Counted from the stretch's first letter, positions 8,965 through 18,664 are shown. The stretch: DNA of 41,438 nt from Chitinophaga pinensis (GCA_945890895.1 CAMDDG010000019.1:1-41438), one strand, 5' to 3'. Numbers and translations are program-made. The notes: generated by a model from the letters alone, not told the origin.

Positions 8965-9387
8965 CTAAATGTGATGTTTGATCATAAAGATGAATACACC
9001 CCAAATTAATACAGAAATCGACAGATAAATTACAATTTTCAGTTTGTTTTTAATAAAACTTGCAGCTACAAGTGAACCAACAGGTATGCTTATGAACAAT
9101 GGCGAAATAAATGCAATTAATATCAATCCGCCGCGTTTTCGCATTTGAACTAAAATGCGATTTTTCTTGGTAAAGATCTTTTTTATTTTAGTTTTAGAAC
9201 GAAAATGTCTAAACACCCATAACTCCAAAAATCCTCCACCAAATACAAAAACTATTGCCCCTAATATTCCTCCCAAACTCGTTAGGAAAAATCCTGTTAT
9301 AGCATCAACCGATGCGAGAGCAGTGCCCACTCCAAGTGCATATTTAACTGCACTCAACAACACAATTGTGACCCAAGTTCCATTCAT
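8965..9387 (-). CDS. Small integral membrane protein (possibly Sm_multidrug_ex type)
   Basis: This 140-residue protein has about four hydrophobic segments (roughly residues 4-20, 30-55, 85-110 and 113-135), separated by a strongly basic loop (about residues 60-80, rich in Lys and Arg). Gly-rich first helices and the late LIAFISPLFISIPVGSL segment recall the small multidrug export group (PF06695), but the match is by eye only and transport has rarely been shown for that group. It is the first gene of a probable minus-strand cluster with the lipoprotein and barrel genes. No consensus -7 box is seen upstream, only imperfect versions. Confidence 0.6.
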   Translation of the reverse strand: MNGTWVTIVLLSAVKYALGVGTALASVDAITGFFLTSLGGILGAIVFVFGGGFLELWVFRHFRSKTKIKKIFTKKNRILVQMRKRGGLILIAFISPLFISIPVGSLVAASFIKNKLKIVIYLSISVLIWGVFIFMIKHHI

Positions 9388-9504
9388 CCTTTGAAGTAAT
9401 TATTTTGGTTAATCGTGTTTTCAATTAATAACTTCACTGTTTTCAGATAAACGCAACTCGTAAAGTTCATTTTTTATCCGCATTTTTGTAATTAAATAAA
9501 TTCA

Positions 9505-11619
9505 ATGCCCCGCAATAGTACGATTCAAACTTTTATTCTCGTCTTTTTTTTCGTTATCGGGGGAAATATATTCGGTCAATTACCCATTTCTGGAAATTTA
9601 TTAAATAATACTGGAGGTATTAATAGAGATACAAGCATTTCAGACACGGCCAAAAAAGCACCCAAAATAAAGAAATTTAGATGGTATCCTTCCTCTGTAA
9701 ACGCACATAATGCTTGGAACTTTTTCGACACGGTTCGTGCAATCGATACTACATTAGGCCCTGTTCAACTCTATACACGTGAAGCTAGAAGTATACTGCC
9801 ATTTGCAAATTTGGGCATCTCCGGCACTCCGTCTAATGCACTATTTTTAAACAAATCTCTATTTTCCGGAATTCAACTAGGTGGACTGGAAATATTTAAA
9901 CCCTATTCCATCACGCCAAATAATTTTCAATTCCACAAAGTATCTCAACCATTTTCTGAATTCAAATATTCACAGGGAGCAAATGGTTATATCGGACTTG
10001 AAGCATTGCATACTCAGAATCTATCAAAAACTTGGAATGTTTCTATTGATTATCACACCATCACTAACAGTGAAGTATTTGTAGGTTCAGCACAAGATAA
10101 CTTAATTAGAAACATTGGGTTAGGAAGCCACTTTTTATCCATGAACAAACGATTTGAACAGCAATTAATTTTTAGCTGGAATCGAATGAGAAGAATCGAA
10201 AATGGTGGCCTTTCATCCGATTCAGTTTTTTACGGCCCCAGAGGGTTCCAAGGTGAGGAATGGGGGATTAGAACTTTTGGATTCTACCAACCCCGAATTT
10301 CGAGTGCAAAATCTTTCAATAGTTATACTCACCATCAAATCAATCACAGGTACTTAATCAATTCAGAAAAGAATTTAAACTTGGAATCCCAAGTCAATTG
10401 GATACAACATAAGTATGATTTTGAAGATGCCAACACCGATACCAATTATTATGGTAACAATTCATACCATCAATTAGTTGGCTCCAACGATTCTTCTCAA
10501 TGGCATAGATTTGAAGTCAAAACAGGAATATCCAAATCCTGGTTTGCTTCCTCATCAATAAACTCGAATATTCACAATTTACCAAAAGACTCGCTTCGAG
10601 AAGATAGTTTATTTCAATTGAACAGTTCTGCAATTCAACTTCCTTCTCAACGAATTTACTTGAATCATATTTTTCAGAGTGCCGATTACCAACAGTTCTC
10701 CATTGATAAAAACAATGCATTAAGAAATCGATTTTTTTATGCCTATTCCCATGGTTTAAATGCGGGATGGATGAGGCATTTTCAAAACGACTTACATTTA
10801 AATATCGATGCCAATTATTTCATTTCAGGATACGCAAGAAATAGTTTTGACATCCTTTCTCAAATCAGAAAAAAAATCAAGAATACACTTTACAATTCTG
10901 AATTATCGTATAAATATCAACCCATTGAATTAGTTAGCTTAAACTTTTTGTCGAATCATTTAGATTATACTACAGAATCGCATAAGTTCGAAAAATTCAC
11001 CTCTCATTTACATTGGTCAAACACTTTAAATTTCATTCAGAAAAACCACAAAACTCAAATTGGAATAACACTGGGTCAACAATCTAATCCCATTTGGTTT
11101 TTGAATCATCCTCTACCCGAACAACTTTCTCAAATCCAATATGGACAACTACACTTCCAATGGATGGGTCAGTTTAAAAATTGGTATGTTCAAACCTCTG
11201 CTTTTGCTCAAAGAAATGTTTCATCTGAGAGGGATTCTCTCAGCAATTTGTCTAATTTAGGACTTCCCGTATTCTATGGAAAATTAGGCTTAGCATATCA
11301 GAATACATTGTTCAAAAAAGCTATTTTTTACCGAATTGGAACAGATATTCAATATACATCTTCATACAACCAGTTGCAATATCGAATCGACGCAGCACGT
11401 TATTACATCGGCAATCAATCGAGTATTTTAGGAAATTATCCAATTGCAGATGTGTATCTAGTGTTAAGAATCCAAACCATCGACATCTTCTTCAAATACG
11501 AACATTTCAATGAATGGATTGTATCTCCAGATTACAATCTACGCACAGAATCTACGTATCAATATCCTATCCAACCTGCCCGTTTTCGATTTGGCTTTAC
11601 GTGGAAATTCTGGAATTAA
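9505..11619 (+). CDS. Outer-membrane beta-barrel, Porin_10-like putative porin
   Basis: This 704-residue protein has a clear signal peptide (hydrophobic residues 9-21, cleavage near NIFGQ). An early segment contains WYPSSVNAHNAWNFFDT and GLEIFKPYSI followed by FSEFKYSQGAN. This order, with a 'plug-like' first 150 residues and then long amphipathic strands to an aromatic last residue pattern (RFGFTWKFWN), is typical of the Bacteroidota putative porins grouped as Porin_10. The substrate is unknown. CATTTTTG at 9481-9488 is one base off the -7 consensus, 16 bases before the ATG. The stop codon overlaps the convergent polA stop codon, so the two genes share their last four bases and have no terminator between them. 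Confidence 0.75.
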   Translation: MPRNSTIQTFILVFFFVIGGNIFGQLPISGNLLNNTGGINRDTSISDTAKKAPKIKKFRWYPSSVNAHNAWNFFDTVRAIDTTLGPVQLYTREARSILPFANLGISGTPSNALFLNKSLFSGIQLGGLEIFKPYSITPNNFQFHKVSQPFSEFKYSQGANGYIGLEALHTQNLSKTWNVSIDYHTITNSEVFVGSAQDNLIRNIGLGSHFLSMNKRFEQQLIFSWNRMRRIENGGLSSDSVFYGPRGFQGEEWGIRTFGFYQPRISSAKSFNSYTHHQINHRYLINSEKNLNLESQVNWIQHKYDFEDANTDTNYYGNNSYHQLVGSNDSSQWHRFEVKTGISKSWFASSSINSNIHNLPKDSLREDSLFQLNSSAIQLPSQRIYLNHIFQSADYQQFSIDKNNALRNRFFYAYSHGLNAGWMRHFQNDLHLNIDANYFISGYARNSFDILSQIRKKIKNTLYNSELSYKYQPIELVSLNFLSNHLDYTTESHKFEKFTSHLHWSNTLNFIQKNHKTQIGITLGQQSNPIWFLNHPLPEQLSQIQYGQLHFQWMGQFKNWYVQTSAFAQRNVSSERDSLSNLSNLGLPVFYGKLGLAYQNTLFKKAIFYRIGTDIQYTSSYNQLQYRIDAARYYIGNQSSILGNYPIADVYLVLRIQTIDIFFKYEHFNEWIVSPDYNLRTESTYQYPIQPARFRFGFTWKFWN

Positions 11620-14450
11620 TGCGCCTCTAACCAATTGTCGCCAACTCCCCATTCCACCAATACAGGAACATCCAGTTCCATAGCTTCTTCCATTAGTTTT
11701 TTAACGTGAATTGAAACTTGGTCTACCTCGTCCTTAGGTACTTCAAACAACAATTCGTCGTGTACTTGCAGGATCATTTTGGTTTTTAATTCACTGGTAT
11801 TTAACCAATTTTGAATTTTAATCATAGCCAATTTTATCATATCTGCTGCGGAACCTTGAATGGGAGCGTTGATAGCATTTCGTTCAGCGAATCCCCGTAC
11901 AGTGGCGTTTCTCGAATTTATATCTCTCAAATTACGCCTTCTACCTGAAATGGTTTCAACATATCCTGTTTCACGGGCGGTATGTATGGTATTATCCATA
12001 TACGATTTAATTCCAGGAAACTGCACGAAATAGTTATCTATTATTTCCTTGGCTTCACTTCGAGAAACTTGAACTCGTTGACTTAAACCAAAAGCAGAAA
12101 TACCATAAATAATTCCAAAATTCACCGTTTTTGCTTTTCTTCTCATGTCCTTATCAACTTCTTCGATTGGCACACCCCAAACTTTTGAGGCCGTTGCTGT
12201 ATGGATATCTATTCCCGATTTAAACGCTTCAATCATAGCTGGATCCTTAGAAATATGAGCTATAATTCTTAATTCAATTTGTGAATAATCCGCGCTTAAC
12301 AATACATGATTACCATCTTTGGGAATAAACGCTTTACGAATTTCCCTACCCAAATCGGTACGTATCGGAATATTTTGCAAATTCGGATTCTGTGAACTCA
12401 ACCTTCCCGTTGCAGCTACTGCTTGATTAAAGCTTGTGTGTACCTTTCCTGTTTGTTTTTTCAATATTGCAGGCAAAGCGTCTACATAGGTACTTTTTAA
12501 CTTCTGAAGTGCTCTAAACGACAAAATATGATCAATAATATCATGTTTTCCTTTTAAGGACTGCAACGTTTCTTCATCGGTTTGATATTGACCCGTTTTT
12601 GTTTTCTTCGGCTTATCTACCAACTTTAAATGATCAAATAAAATATTTCCCACTTGCGATGGAGATGATATATTAAATTGAATTCCAGCTAGTTCAAATA
12701 TTTTTTGTTGTATGTTAACCGCTTGGTCATTAAGTTCTTTGCTGTATTGGTTCAAGAAATCCACATCAATTCGCACTCCTTCTGACTCCATCTCCATTAA
12801 AACGCGAACCAATGGCATTTCAATTTCAGAAAACACTTCATTCAAACCTCGGGAATGGAGTTCGACTTCTAACTTCTTTTTTAATCTAAAAGTTACATCT
12901 GTATCTTCTGCAGCATATTCTGCTATAATCTCTAAAGGCACATCCTTCATAGAACCTTGATTCTTGCCTTTTTTCCCAATTAGACTTTCAATGCTTACTG
13001 GCGTATATCCAAGGTAACTCTCACTTAAAATCTGCATATTGTGTCTTTGGTCAGGTTCGATCAAATAGTGAGCCAGCATAGTGTCAAAAAACGGACCTTT
13101 CAATTCAAGTCCATATTTCTGTAACATGGCCATATCAAACTTCAAATTTTGAGCAATTTTTAGTTTATCAGATGCAAAAATGGGCTCCAATCGAAGCAAT
13201 TGAATTTTGGCTTCATCTAAATTCTGGCTTATTGGGATGTAAACTCCCTGAAATTCTTTCCACGATAAAGAAACTCCAACGATTTGAGCTTCAAAAACAT
13301 CTAAATCCGTTGTTTCAGTGTCAAAGCAAAATTCCGATTGATTTTCTATTTCGGTTAAAACCCTATTCCAATCGTCTTCCGATTGAATAATAGTATAGCT
13401 ATGTTCCACATCCTTTATGGTTAAATAGCTAATTGCTTCCTCCGATTCTATTCCCTCACCATCCGTCTCAAATCCAAACAAACTAGTCTGCATAGGATTC
13501 GACTCTACGGCTTTTTTACTTTTTACTGGGGATGTTTTCTCTGCACTTTCATTCACTTCACCACCCACTAATCCATTAGCAGATCCAGGGAAAATACGCT
13601 TCAAGAGAGTTCTGAATTCCAATTCTTGAAAAACCTGTGATAGTAATTCTTCATTGGGTTCCTTTCTAATCAAATCGTTTAATGAAATATCAATTGGAAC
13701 TTGGGTATCTATAGTTGCTAATCGTTTACTAACTACGGCTTGTTCAGAGAACTCTTGGAATTTCTCTTTCATCTTGCCTTTTAGTTTATCAATATTCTGA
13801 AGCACCCCTTCCAAACTACCATACTCCTGTATTAATTTCTTAGCTGTTTTCTCTCCTACACCGGGTACACCAGGAATATTATCCACAGCATCACCCCACA
13901 AGCCTAAAATATCTATTACTTGATCTACTCGCTCAATTTCCCATCGATTCAGAATTTCAGGAACCCCTAAAATCTCATCAGGATTTCCCATTCTTCCCGG
14001 CTTATAAATGTAAACACCATCTCGAACTAATTGTCCAAAATCTTTATCAGGTGTCATCATGTATACATCCACGCCTTCAACTCTCCAAGCCAATGTCCCA
14101 ATGATATCATCCGCTTCAAAACCGTCCATGGTTAAAACTGGCACATTAAAAGCTTCTAAAATTCGAACGATATAAGGAAGGCTTTTACGAAGATCTTCTG
14201 GCATTTCCTCTCGATGAGCTTTATAAGTTTCAAATTCTATATGCCTGTGAGTAGGTTTATCCGTATCAAAAACCACCGCCAAGTGCGTTGGTTTTTGTTT
14301 ATTAATAATATCCAATAATGTATTTGTAAAACCAAACATTGCACTCGCATTCAAACCAGAACTGGTGATTCTCGGGTTCTGACTAAACGCAAAAAAGGCT
14401 CTATATACTAAAGCCATGCCATCGAGTAAAAATAATTTTCCGTTGTTCAT
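11616..14450 (-). CDS. polA: DNA polymerase I
   Basis: This 944-residue protein has all three Pol I domains. The 5' nuclease domain (about residues 1-285) shows FLLDGMALVYRAFFA, GFEADDIIGT, TPDKDFGQLV and DNIPGVPGVGEKTA. The proofreading domain keeps its acids: Asp377/Glu379 in DTETTD, Asp439 in NLKFDMAML, and Tyr512/Asp516 in YAAEDTD, so 3'-5' exonuclease should be active, as in E. coli. The polymerase shows motif A DYSQIELR (721-728), motif B RRKAKTVNFGIIYG with Phe778, and motif C HDELLF (897-902). It ends near GDNWLEAH. The gene was started at MNNGKLFLLDG (14450), not the in-frame ATG eight codons upstream, because family members begin there and a near -7 box (TAAATTGC, 14462-14469) lies between the two. 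It fills RNA-primer gaps and repairs DNA. Confidence 0.97.
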   Translation of the reverse strand: MNNGKLFLLDGMALVYRAFFAFSQNPRITSSGLNASAMFGFTNTLLDIINKQKPTHLAVVFDTDKPTHRHIEFETYKAHREEMPEDLRKSLPYIVRILEAFNVPVLTMDGFEADDIIGTLAWRVEGVDVYMMTPDKDFGQLVRDGVYIYKPGRMGNPDEILGVPEILNRWEIERVDQVIDILGLWGDAVDNIPGVPGVGEKTAKKLIQEYGSLEGVLQNIDKLKGKMKEKFQEFSEQAVVSKRLATIDTQVPIDISLNDLIRKEPNEELLSQVFQELEFRTLLKRIFPGSANGLVGGEVNESAEKTSPVKSKKAVESNPMQTSLFGFETDGEGIESEEAISYLTIKDVEHSYTIIQSEDDWNRVLTEIENQSEFCFDTETTDLDVFEAQIVGVSLSWKEFQGVYIPISQNLDEAKIQLLRLEPIFASDKLKIAQNLKFDMAMLQKYGLELKGPFFDTMLAHYLIEPDQRHNMQILSESYLGYTPVSIESLIGKKGKNQGSMKDVPLEIIAEYAAEDTDVTFRLKKKLEVELHSRGLNEVFSEIEMPLVRVLMEMESEGVRIDVDFLNQYSKELNDQAVNIQQKIFELAGIQFNISSPSQVGNILFDHLKLVDKPKKTKTGQYQTDEETLQSLKGKHDIIDHILSFRALQKLKSTYVDALPAILKKQTGKVHTSFNQAVAATGRLSSQNPNLQNIPIRTDLGREIRKAFIPKDGNHVLLSADYSQIELRIIAHISKDPAMIEAFKSGIDIHTATASKVWGVPIEEVDKDMRRKAKTVNFGIIYGISAFGLSQRVQVSRSEAKEIIDNYFVQFPGIKSYMDNTIHTARETGYVETISGRRRNLRDINSRNATVRGFAERNAINAPIQGSAADMIKLAMIKIQNWLNTSELKTKMILQVHDELLFEVPKDEVDQVSIHVKKLMEEAMELDVPVLVEWGVGDNWLEAH

Positions 14451-14517
14451 GAAATAGCTTAGCAATTTACGCATAGGAGTTGAATTATTTCAACCCCACT
14501 ATTTCAATAAACTAAAT

Positions 14518-15060
14518 TCATTTGGGCTTTTTTACAAATCCCAAAGATGCACCATTGATACAATATCGTAAACCCGTTGGTTGATCGTAACCATCATTAA
14601 ATACATGACCTAAGTGTCCTCCGCATTTTTTACAAACTACTTCAGTTCGAATCATCCCATGGCTTTTATCTAGAATTTCGAGGATGGCATCTTTCTTAAT
14701 GGATTGATAAAAACTGGGCCAACCACACCCAGCATCAAACTTAGTTTCTGAATGGAACAATTCCGATCCACAACCTTTGCAAACATAAATGCCCGAATCC
14801 CAAAGTGTTTCATATTCACTTGAATACGGTCTTTCGGTTCCTTTTTCGCGCATCACGTTATACGAAAAATCACCCAATTGTTTTTTCCATTCTTCCTCTG
14901 ATTTTACTACTTCAAATTCTGTATTATTCATTTTTAAATTACTTTTCTCTTGTTTTATATCTTTACTTTCAATGCTATTATTTGAAGTTATAGTTGAAGT
15001 TTGGCATCTCAAAAATAAACTCGAAAACAAACATCCTAAAATCACCCATTGTTTCATCAT
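14518..15060 (-). CDS. msrB: Exported peptide-methionine (R)-S-oxide reductase
   Basis: This 180-residue protein has an N-terminal hydrophobic segment (about residues 5-18), a polar linker (20-45) and then a full MsrB domain. The domain shows the zinc cysteines CKGC (94/97) and CKKC (143/146), GCGWPSF with Cys112, HLGHVFNDG, and the catalytic RYCINGASL with Cys167. MsrB reduces the R form of methionine sulfoxide in proteins. The signal segment suggests a periplasmic enzyme, perhaps lipidated at Cys19 in LFLRC, although Arg just before the cysteine is unusual for a lipobox. An exported thioredoxin at 2219-2638 could be a source of reducing power, but this is inference. It reads divergently from the AcpH-like gene. 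Confidence 0.93.
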   Translation of the reverse strand: MMKQWVILGCLFSSLFLRCQTSTITSNNSIESKDIKQEKSNLKMNNTEFEVVKSEEEWKKQLGDFSYNVMREKGTERPYSSEYETLWDSGIYVCKGCGSELFHSETKFDAGCGWPSFYQSIKKDAILEILDKSHGMIRTEVVCKKCGGHLGHVFNDGYDQPTGLRYCINGASLGFVKKPK

Positions 15061-15069
15061 ATTTTATAT

Positions 15070-15077
15070 TATTTTTG
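15070..15077 (+). promoter_or_regulatory. -7 promoter box of the AcpH-like gene
   Basis: TATTTTTG fits TAnnTTTG. Seven bases separate it from the proposed TTG start at 15085, the same spacing as at the TTG start of the MsbA-like gene. It lies just upstream of the msrB start on the other strand. Confidence 0.4.
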
Positions 15078-15084
15078 TTACACT

Positions 15085-15795
15085 TTGAATTATTTCAGTC
15101 ATTATTATTTTGATCACCATCCAGAATCATCAGAATTTAATTTTGGATTATTAGCGCCCGATTTGTTAAGGAATTACTCCAAAGATTCATACAACAAAAG
15201 TAAAGTTGCCCATGCAACTCTAATTTACAATAAACTAATAAACACCCCAAATAGTTCAATCCAAATATCGGATTTTTTCAAGGGTATGGAAATGCATTTA
15301 ACAAGAGATAAATCTTTTCATAAATCCGTATTCTTTGAATCGGTATACCAAGAAATACATCCAATAATTGAAGAGGCATTTTTAAAAGCTTCAATTCCGC
15401 GCTTTTGGTTTGCACTTCACATTCTCATTGAAATGCAATTAGATCAATTTCTTATCCGTTTACATCCCGAAAAACTCAATACATTTTACGAAAACTTATC
15501 GCAATTATCAGAAAGCACCCTACTAAAAATCCTTAATTCTGTTGATCATCAAAATCCCCAAAAATTCATCGAAGGTTTCACCCGATTTTTAGAAGTCCAA
15601 TTTCTCAAAAAATACACTGATCATACGGGTATAATTTATGGTCTCAATAGAATCTATCAACAAATTGGTATTCAAAAACAAGATTGGACCATTGAACAAA
15701 TAACCATTCTAACTCCCGTATTGATTCAAATAGCCTTTTCCATTGAAAAACACTTCAATATCATTGAACCCGTTTCTACCGAAACTTGGGATTGA
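15085..15795 (+). CDS. AcpH/DUF479-like helical protein
   Basis: From a TTG start this is a 236-residue protein beginning (M)NYFSHYYFDHHP, which parallels the MNFLAH opening of acyl-carrier-protein phosphodiesterase (AcpH, DUF479). Further parallels are FNFGLLAPDLL (family: GNFxxD), KGMEMHLTRDKSFH (family: GxxLHRxIDxFTDxH) and the helical segment FWFALHILIEMQLDQFL. AcpH removes 4'-phosphopantetheine from acyl carrier protein, but this sequence is divergent and the same His/Asp pattern occurs in other metal-dependent helical hydrolases, so the activity is a guess. An ATG at 15049 in the same frame would overlap msrB and precede the -7 box at 15070, so the TTG is preferred. No terminator is obvious before the convergent gene at 15884. 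Confidence 0.5.
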   Translation: MNYFSHYYFDHHPESSEFNFGLLAPDLLRNYSKDSYNKSKVAHATLIYNKLINTPNSSIQISDFFKGMEMHLTRDKSFHKSVFFESVYQEIHPIIEEAFLKASIPRFWFALHILIEMQLDQFLIRLHPEKLNTFYENLSQLSESTLLKILNSVDHQNPQKFIEGFTRFLEVQFLKKYTDHTGIIYGLNRIYQQIGIQKQDWTIEQITILTPVLIQIAFSIEKHFNIIEPVSTETWD

Positions 15796-15883
15796 TATTT
15801 TTTCCTATTGCTCATAACACCTTTCCATTAAACGAATAAAAAATGGTGCAAGAAACTACAGATGCCACCACGTTTTAAATAGA

Positions 15884-16873
15884 TTAAATCAATTGTTTGG
15901 TCAAATTCCACACCCAATAAGCAATTAATACCATTGCCGTTAAGTTCTTCCAAAATTTCAGTTTTTCACCTTGAAAGTAGTTTGATAAATAAATCGACAT
16001 AGGAACGATCAACGTGCTAAAATAAACGGGATATTCTTTTACCCTAAACAAAAAGACTAAAATTAAATAGCCACTAATAACAGACATGGCTAACTTGCTT
16101 CTTCTGGTTTCTACGTTATATCGATAATAGTTCCCATAGAACTTCATCAAACCAAGTACAGCAATCAAACTAAAAGAAATTATCAAAAGCAAATCCCAGC
16201 CATTGGAAAGCCACTTAAAATTAACTGGTTCATACTTCACAATCCAAATTTTCCATGCGGTCATGAAGTCAATCGATGCCGATGTCAAATATCCCACTGA
16301 AGAAACCAAATAATAGGGCATAAACAAACCAAAAACTATAACAGCAACATCAGCTGCTTTAATTGGTTTAAAAAAAAGCACGCTACCAACCAACAATATT
16401 ATAGACCAATAAAATTCAGCTACACAAATAGCAGAAATTCCCAAAAAGAATGAAGAAACAAATAACTGCGACTTTTGAAAGTTTTCTTTAATGAAACGAT
16501 ACAGAAAATATATCCCCCAAAGAACAAAAAACAAACCCAAATGAATATGATTTAAACCATAACTACCTACAAAACTTGAGCTTAACAATAAATAAAAAAA
16601 TAAAACGGAGTATCCAGGCCGTTCCAAAATATTAAAATCCAAACAAATTTTATTTAACAACAATCCTTCAAATAAGAGTAACAAAGTAGCAATTCCAAAG
16701 GAAATCCATGGAAAGCGATGTAATTGAACCAAATAAGGACCCAATATACCAGCAATTTTAGGAGCACCAAAGTGATTTTGAACAAATTGAAATGCCAATA
16801 CTCGGACTCCAACCATCAAAATCAACACAAGAAATAAAACCCCAATTTTATTTTCGTAAAGCCTACTTAACAT
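15884..16873 (-). CDS. Polytopic membrane protein of unknown function (DUF6427-like?)
   Basis: This 329-residue protein starts at ATG 16873 (MLSRLYENKIGVLF) and has about nine hydrophobic segments spread over its whole length, with short loops. No catalytic motif is visible. It resembles the roughly 300-residue DUF6427 membrane proteins of Flavobacteriia in length and in its opening, but this is an impression only. It overlaps the end of the upstream exported-protein gene by 11 bases, so the two are translationally linked and probably work together. It converges on the AcpH-like gene 88 bp away. A TTG two codons upstream is an alternative start. Confidence 0.65.
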   Translation of the reverse strand: MLSRLYENKIGVLFLVLILMVGVRVLAFQFVQNHFGAPKIAGILGPYLVQLHRFPWISFGIATLLLLFEGLLLNKICLDFNILERPGYSVLFFYLLLSSSFVGSYGLNHIHLGLFFVLWGIYFLYRFIKENFQKSQLFVSSFFLGISAICVAEFYWSIILLVGSVLFFKPIKAADVAVIVFGLFMPYYLVSSVGYLTSASIDFMTAWKIWIVKYEPVNFKWLSNGWDLLLIISFSLIAVLGLMKFYGNYYRYNVETRRSKLAMSVISGYLILVFLFRVKEYPVYFSTLIVPMSIYLSNYFQGEKLKFWKNLTAMVLIAYWVWNLTKQLI

Positions 16874-18473
16874 AATCAATTACTTTCATCCAGAACCATT
16901 GCTTATCCTTCAGCAAAGGTACCGTAAAGGTACAATAGTTCGTTTCTTTTCCATCCATTGGTACCATAACCGAATAAACATGATCACTATTTATCAATGT
17001 ACGGGTTATTATTTCGTAATTCGGTCGAACAATTACATCCAACACGTCATTGTCTTTCGAAATATCGGCATTATACAGAAGATGGATTCCATCTTCACAA
17101 ATAAATGAACCAAAGCCAAGTAAATAAGCAGTATTTGGCGAAGCTGTTTGTTCCTTGTCGATGCGCAAACAAGTGTCGATGTTCAACTCTTTATTTACAA
17201 AAAGCAACCCAATTTCATTGTAATTATATAAAATTTTGGTTGCCGTTTGAGGAATTCCATTAATATAATAGGTTTCCAATTGCTTCAATTCCACAAAACG
17301 CTCCAGTAAGATTACCATGCTACCATCGGCTTGAAAAATCAACCTTCGTGCAATGTAATTTTCAGGATCTACTTTTTTTCTTCTTTTTATGATACCATCC
17401 AGAATTTTGGAAGCATTCAAAGTATATTCTTTTAAACTAAAATTATTGACTACACTGTTTTCATTTGAATCCCTGAAAATTTGCCATATCCAATACCCTT
17501 TTGATTCCGATTTAATATTCCCCCATAATCCTGAAATAACCCAACAGCTATTTTGAGGATTAAAGTTCAAAATAGGTTTTTGTAGCAGTTCCTCACAATT
17601 TGTTTCAAAAAACACGAGTGAGTCACTAACATCTTTATTTTTCCATTTTTCTTCAACACTTAATTTATGAGTTTTCAACCTATCAGGCCTGTTTTTTCCC
17701 CATTTTTCAATGCTTATTTTGGGGGAAGTAAACGTACTTTCTACATGTCCTATCGCTAAATAAATAGATTGTCGAGTAGACTTGAACATTTCCTTTGGTT
17801 TTGTTATATGCATTAATCCCATAAATGATTCACCCGAGAAAGATGCCAATTCTAAATCTTCCCAATAAATTGAATTCATCTCATAGGGAAGATCTTTGTT
17901 CAAATCATTAAGTAAAATGCCATTAGGCGAAAACTGCAAAAAGTTAACGGATGTTCCTGTTTTTTCCTTCTTAATATATCCCAAAACAAAAGAAAAATCA
18001 CGTGGATGATTTCGAACAATGATATCATCGGAATTAATTTCTTTAATTGCAATTGATTGCAATAATTGAGTTTGAATTTCACCCTTTAAATTTGAAGGTA
18101 ATTTATTCAAATAAAGAAAAAAACCTTGTCTGCGCTTTTTAATTGCTGTTAACCAACAAACTGTAGAATCTGTTACCCAAACTCTCAAAACCCAAGATCG
18201 TTTAGCTACATCGATGAAACGATCTTCTTGCACTCCCATTTCCGCATCGTACCATTCTAAACTAAATCCATCTTTTAAATACATGGAAACATAATTCATG
18301 GTGTATGTTCCAAATTCATTCTCACCAATTGGTAAATGGTAAAGACTCTTCTTCTGATTCAACTGGGGTTTATTCGATAATAGATAATGCTGTCCATTTA
18401 ATGGAGCACTTAATAGTAAAAGTATTATTAGTATAAGCGTATTAAAAAAACCAGATATTCCCAATTTTTGCAT
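16863..18473 (-). CDS. Exported protein of unknown function
   Basis: I do not recognise this 536-residue protein. Starting at ATG 18473 it has a good signal peptide: MQKLGISGFF, a hydrophobic core of Ile/Leu, and probable cleavage after APLNGQ near residue 28. The mature part is rich in beta-strand-like stretches and Trp/Tyr, with no known catalytic motif, and lacks a T9SS sorting domain. It is followed with an 11-base overlap by the polytopic membrane protein. A longer reading from TTG 18500 would put nine polar residues before the signal peptide and is less likely. A periplasmic or surface sensor or carrier that docks on the membrane protein is possible but not shown. Confidence 0.7.
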   Translation of the reverse strand: MQKLGISGFFNTLILIILLLLSAPLNGQHYLLSNKPQLNQKKSLYHLPIGENEFGTYTMNYVSMYLKDGFSLEWYDAEMGVQEDRFIDVAKRSWVLRVWVTDSTVCWLTAIKKRRQGFFLYLNKLPSNLKGEIQTQLLQSIAIKEINSDDIIVRNHPRDFSFVLGYIKKEKTGTSVNFLQFSPNGILLNDLNKDLPYEMNSIYWEDLELASFSGESFMGLMHITKPKEMFKSTRQSIYLAIGHVESTFTSPKISIEKWGKNRPDRLKTHKLSVEEKWKNKDVSDSLVFFETNCEELLQKPILNFNPQNSCWVISGLWGNIKSESKGYWIWQIFRDSNENSVVNNFSLKEYTLNASKILDGIIKRRKKVDPENYIARRLIFQADGSMVILLERFVELKQLETYYINGIPQTATKILYNYNEIGLLFVNKELNIDTCLRIDKEQTASPNTAYLLGFGSFICEDGIHLLYNADISKDNDVLDVIVRPNYEIITRTLINSDHVYSVMVPMDGKETNYCTFTVPLLKDKQWFWMKVIDYVK

Positions 18474-18501
18474 GGTTCTAGATGAAATGCCAAAATACAA
18501 C

Positions 18502-18509
18502 TAATTTTG
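18502..18509 (+). promoter_or_regulatory. Possible -7 promoter box for hflX
   Basis: TAATTTTG fits TAnnTTTG on the plus strand. It is the only full match in the 164-bp gap before hflX, but it would give a leader of about 150 bases. The match could be chance in this AT-rich gap. Confidence 0.25.
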
Positions 18510-18664
18510 CATGTGGAATTCATCATAAAAATAAATTCTATTTAAATACACAACACACAGATTTTAGAATTTATACAATTCGTAAAAACTTAAATAACTC
18601 AAATTAAAACGCTGTATTTTAAATAGTCATATAATTACAACAACAAAAACAACAAATATACATC

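Noticed and set aside
14451..14474. Longer polA start with eight extra codons
   Set aside because: Family members begin at the NNGKLFLLDG segment. The near -7 box at 14462-14469 lies between the two ATGs.
14479..14494. Small GTTGAA-ttat-TTCAAC palindrome before polA
   Set aside because: Six-base arms are common by chance in AT-rich gaps, and no known operator matches.
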